DNA from: JBBDIP01 sp964602455
GTDB taxonomy: Bacteria > Bacillota > Sulfobacillia > Fermentithermobacillales > Fermentithermobacillaceae
Assembly (NCBI GenBank): GCA_964602455.1
Contig: CAZRRG010000001.1
Coordinates: 1-64,000, forward strand
DNA: 64,000 nt
Direction of reading: 5' to 3'
In this document: piece by piece, positions 44,096 to 51,674 of the stretch
Layout: each line of letters opens with the position of its first letter
Position numbering within the stretch: position 1 is the stretch's first letter
The notes under the pieces: model-generated
The model's database searches: none
What the model was told of the DNA's origin: nothing
The model's input: the letters and a program-made list of their open reading frames with translations, nothing else
Program-made: the position numbers and the translations under genes

Positions 44096-45435
44096 TGAAG
44101 GCGGAAGCTGACCGCATCCAGGACCTCCTCCTGTACGCCAAAGAGCAGGGAGCAGACCAGTGCGAGGTCTACAAGGAAGAGTCCAGCAACTGGAATTGCC
44201 GGGTTTACCAAGGCAAAGTGGACGACCTCCAGGCCTCGAAGAGCGGCGGCCTCGGGATGAGGCTTATCTACAACAATGTCATGGGGACCGCCTACACCAC
44301 GGACCTCCGCTGGGAGTCCATGACGGAGGCCGTCGACCGCGCCATCGAGAACGCCAAGATAGGCCATCCCGACCAGCTGGAGTTCTACAGGCACGAGTCA
44401 GCTGAGTACCCCACGCTGTCGCTTTGGGATGAGAAGCTGGATAGCATCAGCGACGAGGAGAAGATCCGTCTCGCGCTGGATATGGAGAAGATGGCCGGCG
44501 GCAGAGACCCGCGCATCCAGAAGGTGCTAGGAGCCAGCGTCTCCACCCGGTCTCACAAGGTCACGATACGCAGCACCCAGGGCGTCCACCAGTCCTACAG
44601 GTCAAACTCGGCGTCGGCCAGCATCAGCGTCCTGGCCACCAAAGGCGGTATGATGCAGGCGGGCCACGGCTACCAGTACTCCCGCACCTGGGACGGCCTC
44701 AGTCCGAGTTCTCTCGTCGATGAGGCGATCGAACACGCGGTGTCGCTCGTCGGAGGGCAGCCGGTGGAGTCGCAGGATGCCTCAGTGATCTTCCACAGGA
44801 ACGTCGCGGGCCAGATCTGGGCCATGCTGGGACGAACCCTCACCGGAGAAGAGGCCCAGAAAGGACGCAGCATTTTCGCCGGCCGGGAGGGCCAGAAGGT
44901 AGCATCGGACCTCGTCACCGTGGTAGACGACCCGCTCCGGGAGGATGGACCTGGGGCGGCGCCTTTTGACGGCGAGGGCGTACCCCATAAAACCTTCACA
45001 CTCATAGAGAACGGCGTGCTCAAGGGTTTCCTCTACGACACCCGCAGCGCAGCCAAAGCCAACACCACGACCACGGGCCATGCCCACAGGAGCTTCCGGT
45101 CCGCCGTAAGCGCGGCGCCTGCGAACCTGTACCTGAAGCCCGGTAACATGACGCGGGACGAGTTGGTCGCCTGCACCCGGAACGGGTTCCTGGTTGCCGA
45201 GGTCAAGGGGCTCACCGTGGGCGGGTTCAACGTCGTCACCGGCGACCTCTCTGTCGGGGCTTCAGGCCTGTGGATCAAGGACGGCAAAGTCGCCAGGCCG
45301 GTAAGAGAGGTCACGATAGCCGGGAACCTGAAGGAAATGCTCATGGAAGTGGACGGAGTATCCGACGACTTCAAGTGGGGCGCAATCGGGACGCCTTCGT
45401 TCAGAGTGAAGAAGATGGCGGTAAGCGGAAAGTAG
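44095..45435 (+). CDS. tldE: TldE/PmbA-like non-catalytic protease partner
   Basis: Partner subunit of TldD; same fold without the HExxxH zinc motif: the equivalent region reads VIFHRNVAGQIWAM. The GTG at 44095 overlaps the tldD stop by one base, AAGGGGG lies upstream, and the product is 446 residues beginning KAEADRIQDLLLYAKEQGAD. The C-terminal VKGLTVGGFNVVTGDLSVGASGLWIKDGK is characteristic of PmbA. Translational coupling implies 1:1 production with TldD. The open frame starts 36 codons earlier inside tldD, which is not used. Confidence 0.92.
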   Translation: MKAEADRIQDLLLYAKEQGADQCEVYKEESSNWNCRVYQGKVDDLQASKSGGLGMRLIYNNVMGTAYTTDLRWESMTEAVDRAIENAKIGHPDQLEFYRHESAEYPTLSLWDEKLDSISDEEKIRLALDMEKMAGGRDPRIQKVLGASVSTRSHKVTIRSTQGVHQSYRSNSASASISVLATKGGMMQAGHGYQYSRTWDGLSPSSLVDEAIEHAVSLVGGQPVESQDASVIFHRNVAGQIWAMLGRTLTGEEAQKGRSIFAGREGQKVASDLVTVVDDPLREDGPGAAPFDGEGVPHKTFTLIENGVLKGFLYDTRSAAKANTTTTGHAHRSFRSAVSAAPANLYLKPGNMTRDELVACTRNGFLVAEVKGLTVGGFNVVTGDLSVGASGLWIKDGKVARPVREVTIAGNLKEMLMEVDGVSDDFKWGAIGTPSFRVKKMAVSGK

Positions 45436-45504
45436 TACACTGCTAGTGGGGCGTGCCCCGCACGCCGAGGGTTCATCCAAGCGATCATTGCGGGAGGGAA
45501 GAAC

Positions 45505-45693
45505 GTGCCAATAGTACAGATCGAGCTCCTCGAGGGAAGAACTGTCGAACAGAAGAGAGCGCTGGTCAAGGAAGTCACGGACGCTATCTGCAGGACTGTG
45601 AACGCGCCGCCCGAGGCGGTGCGGATCATCCTCCGCGAAATGAAGTTCGAGAACTACGCGGGCGCCGGAGTCCTCCGGTGCGACCAGAAGTAG
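45505..45693 (+). CDS. 4-oxalocrotonate tautomerase family protein
   Basis: A 62-residue tautomerase with the catalytic Pro directly after the start (Met removed): PIVQIELLEGRTVEQKRALVK opens with the family's beta strand and helix, and Arg residues at 12 and about 40 fit substrate binding. The C-terminal part (FENYAGAGVLRCDQK) matches the expected hexamer-forming hairpin. The start is GTG with GGGAGGG upstream. The physiological substrate is unknown, as for most single-gene tautomerases; no meta-cleavage pathway genes are nearby. The stop codon lies inside a 27-bp direct duplication. Confidence 0.85.
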   Translation: MPIVQIELLEGRTVEQKRALVKEVTDAICRTVNAPPEAVRIILREMKFENYAGAGVLRCDQK

Positions 45694-45740
45694 CCGGACG
45701 CAAGAGTTCGGCAGAAGCAGCCGGAGGCAGGAGTTCCGGG
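45686..45740. repeat. 27-bp direct duplication across the tautomerase stop codon
   Basis: Two imperfect copies begin AGAAGTAGCCGGA (45686) and AGAAGCAGCCGGA (45713). The first copy includes the last codons and stop of the tautomerase gene. Confidence 0.65.
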
Positions 45741-45774
45741 CAAGAGGGTTCGCACCGCGAACGAAGATAACAAA

Positions 45775-45805
45775 GGGCGCTGGCCATCTTGACCAGCGCC
45801 CTTGC
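45775..45805. terminator. bidirectional terminator between tautomerase and S9-like hydrolase genes
   Basis: A perfect 9-bp stem (45775-45783 with 45793-45801) lies between convergent genes, with CTTGCTT on the plus side and TTTGTT on the minus side. Confidence 0.75.
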
Positions 45806-45819
45806 TTAACCTAATCCCC

Positions 45820-46794
45820 TTACTCCACCGGGAACGGCGGGTTCAGGTACTTGGCCAAGAACGCCCAGATCTCCCTGCGTGAGGCCTTGGCGAACTCGGT
45901 GTCGATCCTGTTGAACACGTGGCCGCCCGGCTCGTTCTGGTAGATCTTGTACTCGAAGTCCTTGCCGGCAGCCTTGAGAGACTTGATGAGGTGCTCCACT
46001 TCGAGCACGTTGACGTCTTCGTCGTTGGTCACCGTGTGGATGAGCAGCGGAGTCTGGAGTTTGTCGGCGTTCCACGCGGGCGAGCGCCTCCTGTACTCCC
46101 ACGGATCCTCCTCGGCCCTCTTGCCGATGTGATAGGGAGCCGCGAACAGGTTGTGATAGTTCTCTCCCTTATAGCCCATGCGGGCGACGAGATCCGAAAC
46201 CGGGACTCCGGCGTAACCAACCTTGTACGCATCCGGATGGTTGAACAGGTTCATGAGAGTGATGAGACCGCCGTGGCTCCATCCGAGGATGCCGATGCGA
46301 TCCTTGTCGACCAGCGGGCAAGTCTCCAGCATGAAGTTCCTCGCCTCGTAGCAGTCCTCGACCTCGAGGCCGCCGTAGTCGATGAACCTCCAGAACTGCT
46401 CGCCATATCCGGTGCTCCCGCGGTAGTCAGGCGCGATCACGATGTAGCCCTGGTTCACCAGCTCCTTGATGATGTGAGCCGAACCGGTGCTGAAGTCCGC
46501 GTGAACTCCGCCGTGCACGAACACAAGCAGCGGGTACTTCTTGCTGCAGTCGATGCCCTTCTTGACGAAGGTGTAAGCATGGATCTTTAGGGGATTGCCC
46601 CTGTCCTGAGGGGACTGAGGCAGCGGGTTCGCCGGCGGCGGGCCGCAGTAGACCACTTTGTCAACCACGGCGGTGTCTTGCATCACCTGGTACCACATGA
46701 CATCGTCTATCGCTTTATGCAGGGCCGAAAACGCATGTCCCATCCCTTGCAGTTGCCGCTTGAGATCCTCGACCTGTTTGGATAGATCGTCCAT
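45820..46794 (-). CDS. alpha/beta hydrolase, S9 peptidase catalytic domain without propeller
   Basis: A 324-residue cytoplasmic hydrolase. The nucleophile elbow is GWSHGG (about residues 173-178), the acid lies in TNDEDVNV and the His in PGGHVFNR, so the triad is complete. The oxyanion segment VFVHGGVHADF and YRGSTGYGEQFW match S9 peptidases and acyl-peptide hydrolases. The N-terminus lacks the seven-bladed propeller and instead has a short coiled-coil-like helix (residues 1-35, KQVEDLKRQLQ). Without the propeller filter the substrate range is open; it may be an esterase. Confidence 0.85.
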   Translation of the reverse strand: MDDLSKQVEDLKRQLQGMGHAFSALHKAIDDVMWYQVMQDTAVVDKVVYCGPPPANPLPQSPQDRGNPLKIHAYTFVKKGIDCSKKYPLLVFVHGGVHADFSTGSAHIIKELVNQGYIVIAPDYRGSTGYGEQFWRFIDYGGLEVEDCYEARNFMLETCPLVDKDRIGILGWSHGGLITLMNLFNHPDAYKVGYAGVPVSDLVARMGYKGENYHNLFAAPYHIGKRAEEDPWEYRRRSPAWNADKLQTPLLIHTVTNDEDVNVLEVEHLIKSLKAAGKDFEYKIYQNEPGGHVFNRIDTEFAKASRREIWAFLAKYLNPPFPVE

Positions 46795-46888
46795 CCCAAC
46801 TTGCCCTCCTCAGAGTCGAACATACCTGCGATCTCCACTTCTGCGAACTATCTGTCTTCTCCTTTCGCAATACGAAGTATGGAGGCTT

Positions 46889-46918
46889 TTGACAGGCAAT
46901 ATGCTGCAGGGTTAGTAT
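46889..46918 (+). promoter_or_regulatory. sigma-A promoter of hppA
   Basis: A consensus TTGACA (46889-46894) and TAGTAT (46913-46918), 18 bp apart, are followed by about 43 nt to the hppA ATG. The upstream in-frame ATG at 46917 lies in the -10 box and cannot be the start. Confidence 0.75.
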
Positions 46919-46967
46919 GTCTAGGGCTGCTCAAGCCGGAAACCGCAGCAGCCACAGGAGGGTCCAG

Positions 46968-48968
46968 ATGAACTGGGAATTCATGGCATTGGGAGCGGGA
47001 GCGGTCTCGATCCTGGTGGCTCTCTACCTCTACCGGTGGGTGATGTCACAGGCCAATGAAAGCCGGGAGATGGCGGAGTTTTCTACAGCCATTCAGGAGG
47101 GCGCCGCCGCCTACCTGAAGCGCTTGTTCCAAGCGCTCGGCGGGCTGGCCACATCGATCAGCATCGTCATCCTGCTAACACTGGGATGGCAGACCGCACT
47201 GGCCTACATAGTTGGAGCCGCGTGTTCGGCTGCTGCCGCGTACGTGGGAATGCACGTAGCGACCCGGGCTAACGCGAAGGTGGCCTGGGCGGCTCGTTCA
47301 GGCCTCAAGAAGGCGTTCCCGGTGGGTTTCTACTCCGGTGGGGTCATGGGGATGTCGGTTGTCGGCCTTGCTCTCATAGGCATGACAGTGCTCTATGCCA
47401 TCTTCAAAGATCCCGACGTTGTACTGGGCTTTAGCTTCGGCGCGAGCTCCTTGGCGCTGCTCGCCAAAGCCGGAGGCGGCATCTACACAAAGACCGCCGA
47501 CATTGGCGCCGACCTCGTCGGCAAAGTCGAGTTCAACCTGGCCGAAGATGACCCGCGCAATCCGGCGGTAATTGCCGACAACGTTGGAGACAACGTCGGA
47601 GACGTCGCCGGAATGGGCGCCGACATCTTCGACTCATACGTGGCGAGCGTGGTAGCGGTTATGCTCTTGGGCGCGTCGCTTTACACACAGCAGTACGTGG
47701 TGTACCCGCTGCTCCTGGGCGCAGCCGGAATCCTTTCGTCCATGATTGGCATGTTCTTCGTGAAGACCGGCGAAGGCAATGATCCCGGAAAAGCCCTCAA
47801 CACAGGCACCGTGGCAACCACGGCGATCTTCGCCGCCTTCGCCATCGGTGTGACCTACCTCATGGGCTTCGAGAACCCCTGGGGCCTCATCGTCCCGACC
47901 ATCGCGGGACTCCTGGCAGGAACGGTTCTGGGCTTTACTTCCGATTACTTCACCGATATCGATCGCAAGGCAGTGCAGGATACGGCGGGCAGCGCGCGCA
48001 CCGGCCCGGCCATCCTCATACTGCAGGGATTCTCATACGGTCTTGTGAGTATCGTACCGTCCATCATCGGCATTGCCGCCGCCATGATAGTCGCCTGGAT
48101 GTCGGCCGAGAGTTTCGGCATCGCCGGCACCTACGGCGTATCGATAGCAGCGGTAGGCATGCTTTCGATCACCGGCATGATCATCTCCTCCGACGCCTAC
48201 GGTCCCATCGTCGACAACGCCAAGGGATGCGCCGAGGCAGCCTCGGAGTCCGAGGAGACCATCCGTGTGTGCGACCGCCTGGACGCCGCCGGAAACACCG
48301 CGAAAGCCATCACCAAGGGTTTCGCGATCGGAGCCGCGGCACTCACAGTCCTTGCGCTGTTCGCGGCTTACTCTGAGACGGTCGGGATACAGGTCATAGA
48401 CCTCCGCAATCCCGGCGTAGTGGTAGGGATGTTCCTTGGCGCCATGATGCCGCCGCTCTTCTCCGCGCTCACCATCCTCTCAGTTAGCCGGAACGCGTTC
48501 CTTATGGTTGAGGAGATCCGGCGCCAGTTCAAGGAGATCCCCGGCATCCTGGAAGGCAAGGTCAAGCCCGACAGCAATCGCTGCGTCGACATCGCGACCA
48601 AGGGCGCTCTGAAGGAACTGGTGCTCCCCGGGGTTCTGAGCTTCCTGACCCCTGTCGCTGTCGGCCTCATCCTGGGCAAGAACGCTCTAGGCGGTTTCCT
48701 TGCAGGCTCCATCGTCACCGGTATCATCTTCGCCCTGCTAATGGCCAACGCCGGTGGGCTATGGGACAACGCTAAGAAGTACGTCGAAGACGGCGCTTTT
48801 GGTGGACCCGGCTCCGAAGCCCACAAGGCTGCTGTGGTCGGCGACACCGTGGGCGACCCCTTCAAGGATACGGCCGGTCCGTCGCTGAACACCATGATCA
48901 CGGTGATGATCCTGTCGGCCAGCCTGTTTGGGCCGCTTATCGCGAAGTACGCGTTGTTTGGATTTTAG
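46968..48968 (+). CDS. hppA: pyrophosphate-energised membrane proton pump, K+-independent type
   Basis: Membrane-integral pyrophosphatase coupling PPi hydrolysis to H+ export, 666 residues and about 16 transmembrane helices. The ATG at 46968 has AGGAGGG 6 nt upstream. The substrate-site block reads ADIGADLVGKVE, followed by NVGDNVGDVAGMGADIF; the last helix carries VGDTVGDPFKDTAGPS. The cation-dependence motif is GNTAKAITKG, with Lys and Thr at the two positions that are Ala/Gly in K+-dependent enzymes, pointing to a K+-independent H+ pump. The gene has its own promoter. Confidence 0.95.
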   Translation: MNWEFMALGAGAVSILVALYLYRWVMSQANESREMAEFSTAIQEGAAAYLKRLFQALGGLATSISIVILLTLGWQTALAYIVGAACSAAAAYVGMHVATRANAKVAWAARSGLKKAFPVGFYSGGVMGMSVVGLALIGMTVLYAIFKDPDVVLGFSFGASSLALLAKAGGGIYTKTADIGADLVGKVEFNLAEDDPRNPAVIADNVGDNVGDVAGMGADIFDSYVASVVAVMLLGASLYTQQYVVYPLLLGAAGILSSMIGMFFVKTGEGNDPGKALNTGTVATTAIFAAFAIGVTYLMGFENPWGLIVPTIAGLLAGTVLGFTSDYFTDIDRKAVQDTAGSARTGPAILILQGFSYGLVSIVPSIIGIAAAMIVAWMSAESFGIAGTYGVSIAAVGMLSITGMIISSDAYGPIVDNAKGCAEAASESEETIRVCDRLDAAGNTAKAITKGFAIGAAALTVLALFAAYSETVGIQVIDLRNPGVVVGMFLGAMMPPLFSALTILSVSRNAFLMVEEIRRQFKEIPGILEGKVKPDSNRCVDIATKGALKELVLPGVLSFLTPVAVGLILGKNALGGFLAGSIVTGIIFALLMANAGGLWDNAKKYVEDGAFGGPGSEAHKAAVVGDTVGDPFKDTAGPSLNTMITVMILSASLFGPLIAKYALFGF

Positions 48969-48999
48969 GCAAGACCGGAGAAAAAGCGGAGGTCTTGCC
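48968..48999 (+). terminator. hairpin at the hppA stop codon
   Basis: A 9-bp perfect inverted repeat (48968-48976 with 48991-48999) starts at the last base of the stop codon. It has a 14-nt loop and no T-run, so it may be a transcript-end stabiliser. Confidence 0.45.
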
Positions 49000-49008
49000 G
49001 CGTCGCAA

Positions 49009-49155
49009 GCATAGTGCATGCGCTCTGCGAGCGCGGCGAGCTGCATGCACTATGCGAGATGACATCCTGCTACCAGTTGTTAAGCGCGGCGCTTTCGCTG
49101 CGCCGCCAGCAACTGCGAAGCAGTTGCGAGATAGCATTCTGCTTCCGATTGTTAT
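49009..49155. repeat. cluster of hairpins with a 72-bp imperfect direct repeat
   Basis: A 13-bp perfect stem (49009-49021 with 49043-49055), a 7-bp GC stem (49086-49092 with 49100-49106) and an 8-bp stem with GAA loop (49109-49127). TGCGAGAT-containing segments at 49053-49083 and 49125-49155 are about 80% identical, so two diverged copies of one structured unit are present. No coding potential is seen. Confidence 0.65.
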
Positions 49156-49162
49156 GCATGGT

Positions 49163-49191
49163 AAGGCCCCCTATCAGGGGGCCTTTCATTT
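49163..49191. terminator. strong bidirectional intrinsic terminator
   Basis: A 9-bp stem (49163-49171 with 49177-49185, 5-nt loop) with T-rich flanks: TTTCATTTT on the plus side and TTACC on the minus side. It is the first convincing terminator after hppA. Confidence 0.8.
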
Positions 49192-49253
49192 TGCCTGCTA
49201 CAGGTGGGCTAATGTCGTTCGCACGCTGACAGGACGCTTACAGCTCCGGAAGC

Positions 49254-49845
49254 GAGGGGATGCGTCAAACCCGTGCGCCCGCAACGTGATGAGGGGCACG
49301 GGTGAGCATCCTCCGCGCGAGGATGCATCGTTTTGAAGCAGGGAAGCCGGGAATCCGGATCCCGCAAGCCGCGGAACCGAGAGGGTGCTTCAAGACGGTG
49401 CGTCCGCAGCGTGATGAGGGGCACGGGTGAACGTCCTCCGCGCGAGGATGCACCGCTTTGAAGCAGGGNNNNNNNNNNNNNNNNNNNNNNNNNNNNNNNN
49501 NNNNNNNNNNNNNNNNNNNNNNNNNNNNNNNNNNNNNNNNNNNNNNNNNNNNNNNNNNNNNNNNNNNNATGAGGGGCACGGGTGAACGTCCTCCGCGCGA
49601 GGATGCACCGCTTTGAAGCAGGGAAGCCGGGAATCCGGATCCCGCAAGCCGCGGAACCGAGAGGGTGCTTCAAGACGGTGCGTCCGCAGCGTGATGAGGG
49701 GCACGGGTGAACGTCCTCCGCGCGAGGATGCACCGCTTTGAAGCAGGGTGGCCGGAAATCCGGATCCCGCAAGCCGCGGAACCGAGAGGATGCTTCAAAA
49801 CGGTGCGCCCGCAGCGTGATGAGGGGCACGGGTGGGCGACCTCTG
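49254..49845. repeat. 125-bp tandem repeat array interrupted by an assembly gap
   Basis: The anchor GATGAGGGGCACGGGTG begins at 49288, 49413, 49568 (first base inside the gap), 49693 and 49818; intervals outside the gap are exactly 125 bp. Each unit holds an 8-bp palindromic stem around CGCGC (for example GCATCCTC/GAGGATGC). All frames stay open on the minus strand for several units, but 125 is not a multiple of 3, so a repeat protein would change frame in every unit. The copy number is unreliable because of the gap. Confidence 0.85.
49469..49568. other. 100-N scaffold gap inside the 125-bp array
   Basis: One hundred N's, a standard placeholder. The 55 nt before the gap (49414-49468) are identical to the 55 nt after it (49569-49623). 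Confidence 0.98.
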
Positions 49846-49901
49846 CCCGAGAGCCGAAAAGGCGAGAGCTCACATCGTCCGCTGCGCCGCTATGCCCCTT
49901 T

Positions 49902-50021
49902 GCAGTTTTACAGCTTTGCAGTTTTACAGCTTTGCAGTTTTACAGCTTTGCAGTCTTGCAGCTTTGCAGCTTTACCGCTTTGCAGCCTTATAGCATTACA
50001 GCATTACAGCTTTACAGCGTT
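49902..50021. repeat. 8-bp minisatellite, 15 units, just beyond the serS stop codon
   Basis: Fifteen consecutive 8-mers of the type GCAGTTTT/ACAGCTTT/GCAGCTTT run from 49902 to 50021. The first six alternate strictly as a 16-bp unit and the rest are degenerate. The array ends 5 nt from the serS stop codon (50027-50029, minus strand). Confidence 0.85.
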
Positions 50022-50026
50022 ACTTA

Positions 50027-51310
50027 TCACCGCTTAACTGCCCTCGGCACGATCCGCTCCTGCCCTCCCATGTATGGTCGCAGCACAGGCGGGATGGTAA
50101 CCGAACCGTCTGCCCCCTGCCAGGTCTCCAGCAGCGCAACCAGCGTCCGCCCGATGGCGATGGCGGTACCGTTCAGGGTGTGGACGAACTGCGGCTTGCC
50201 GCCGTCGGCCGGCCGATAACGGGTGTTGAGCCCTCTGGCCTGGAAGTCGGTGCAGTTTGAGCAGGACGTGATCTCCCGGTACTTGGCTTCACTTGGATGC
50301 CAAAACTCCAAGTCGTACTTCTTGTACGCTACGGGACCAAGGTCTCCCGAGCACATCTTCACGACCCTGTAGGGAATGCCCAGCGACTGGTAGATGCGTT
50401 CCTCCAGCGAGACCATCCACTCGTGGGTCTCCTCCGATCGGGACGGCAGGTCGAAGACAAACATCTCCACCTTATCGAAATGGTGAGTTCGCACCAGTCC
50501 ACGGACGTCTCGCCCACCGGACCCGACCTCTGTCCGGTAGCACGGCGAAAAGCCGGCGTACCTTATGGGAAGCGCCGCCTCGTCGAGGATCTCCCCCATG
50601 TGCATCGCCCCGAGCGGTATCTCCGATGTTCCGACCAGGGCCAGGTCGTCGCCTTCGATCCGGTAGATCTGGTCGTAGAAGAAGGGATAGTGCCCGGTGC
50701 CCTCAAGCACCTCGCTTCGAACGATGACCGGCGGCACGACCGGTAAGAATCCCTCTCCGCTCAGCAAGTCCATGGCAAAGCGGGCGAGTGCGAACTCAAG
50801 GTAGACCGCATCACCCTTGAGGAAGTAGGCGCGAGTTCCCCATACCTTCGCGCCGCGCTCAATATCGATAATGCCCAGCGCCTCACCTATCTCCACGTGA
50901 TCCTTGGGCTTGAACCCGTACTCCCTGGGGACGCCCCAACGCCGGACTTCGACGTTCCCCGAATCGTCCTCACCGAAGGGGACGTCGTCGGCCAGCATGT
51001 TGGGTACGCCCAGCATGAGTCCGCGGAGGTCCTTCTCGACCTCGGTCAGCCTGCTTTCAGCCTCCAAGATCTTGGCGCGGAGCGCGCGGGTGGATTCGAT
51101 CAGCTGCTTGCGCTTATCCGGGTCCTTGCATTCCTGGACCTGGGAAGAGAGCCGGTTCCTCTCCTCTCGCATCTCTCCCGTGGCGCGCACGAGGGAACTC
51201 CTCTCGGAATCCAGCGCCAATATGCGGTCGACGTCAATAGACATCCCCCGCTTCTCCAGCATCGCTTCGAACTGTTCCCTGCTACTGCGGATGATCCCCA
51301 GGTCCAACAT
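50027..51310 (-). CDS. serS: seryl-tRNA synthetase
   Basis: Class II aminoacyl-tRNA synthetase charging tRNA-Ser and tRNA-Sec, 427 residues. The N-terminal tRNA-binding coiled coil spans about 30-105. Motif 2 reads SPCYRTEVGSGGRDVRGLVR and is followed by HHFDKVEMFVF; motif 3 is NGTAIAIGRTLVALLE. The ATG follows GAGGAGGG. Expression is controlled by the T-box leader immediately upstream. Confidence 0.97.
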   Translation of the reverse strand: MLDLGIIRSSREQFEAMLEKRGMSIDVDRILALDSERSSLVRATGEMREERNRLSSQVQECKDPDKRKQLIESTRALRAKILEAESRLTEVEKDLRGLMLGVPNMLADDVPFGEDDSGNVEVRRWGVPREYGFKPKDHVEIGEALGIIDIERGAKVWGTRAYFLKGDAVYLEFALARFAMDLLSGEGFLPVVPPVIVRSEVLEGTGHYPFFYDQIYRIEGDDLALVGTSEIPLGAMHMGEILDEAALPIRYAGFSPCYRTEVGSGGRDVRGLVRTHHFDKVEMFVFDLPSRSEETHEWMVSLEERIYQSLGIPYRVVKMCSGDLGPVAYKKYDLEFWHPSEAKYREITSCSNCTDFQARGLNTRYRPADGGKPQFVHTLNGTAIAIGRTLVALLETWQGADGSVTIPPVLRPYMGGQERIVPRAVKR

Positions 51311-51340
51311 GCCTAACCCTCCTCATGTATTGATGCACCT

Positions 51341-51589
51341 ACAAAATGAAGGAGCAGGCTGTCTCCAAGGACGAGACTGCCTGCTCTCGTGGTGCCACCC
51401 TGATTCGCGCTTACCGCGCCTCTGTGCCGTTAACGGGGTTATCCGTCGCAGCATACTGTCCTGACGCACGATGCGCCGGTGTTCCGCCGCGCGCCTCCGG
51501 GACGCTTTGGATGACCTTGGGTACCGCCTCGCACCACCCGGCGGCTCTCTTCGACCCAGGGGATCAACCGTTCTCCCCATCACGGGCTT
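51341..51589 (-). promoter_or_regulatory. T-box riboswitch leader of serS
   Basis: On the minus strand a ~250-nt leader precedes serS. The T-box element GGGTGGCACCACG lies at 51388-51400. It is followed by a terminator with an 8-bp stem (51379-51386 with 51352-51359) and CTTCATTTTG. The 5' part contains a GGTGCGAGGC element like those in stem I. Uncharged tRNA-Ser would stabilise the antiterminator and permit serS transcription. The specifier codon was not assigned. Confidence 0.92.
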
Positions 51590-51595
51590 TGTAGG

Positions 51596-51608
51596 AGTAT
51601 ACCACATA
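51596..51608 (-). promoter_or_regulatory. extended -10 promoter for the serS leader
   Basis: On the minus strand TGGTATACT gives a TGn extended -10 with TATACT at 51596-51601; no good -35 is seen. Transcription would start near 51589, at the 5' end of the T-box leader. Confidence 0.45.
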
Positions 51609-51674
51609 CTGGGGTAGCCGCGACCACATCCTGCACATATCATGTGCCACCTGCGACCAGAGTGGGGATGTGCA

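Noticed and set aside
46917..46967. ATG at 46917 as the start of hppA
   Set aside because: It falls in the predicted -10 box; the ATG at 46968 has AGGAGGG 6 nt upstream and the product begins like other M-PPases.
49209..49829. 206-residue minus-strand frame through the 125-bp array
   Set aside because: The array period is not a multiple of three, a gap of N's interrupts it, no ribosome site is present and the same repeated DNA stays open in other frames because of its base composition.
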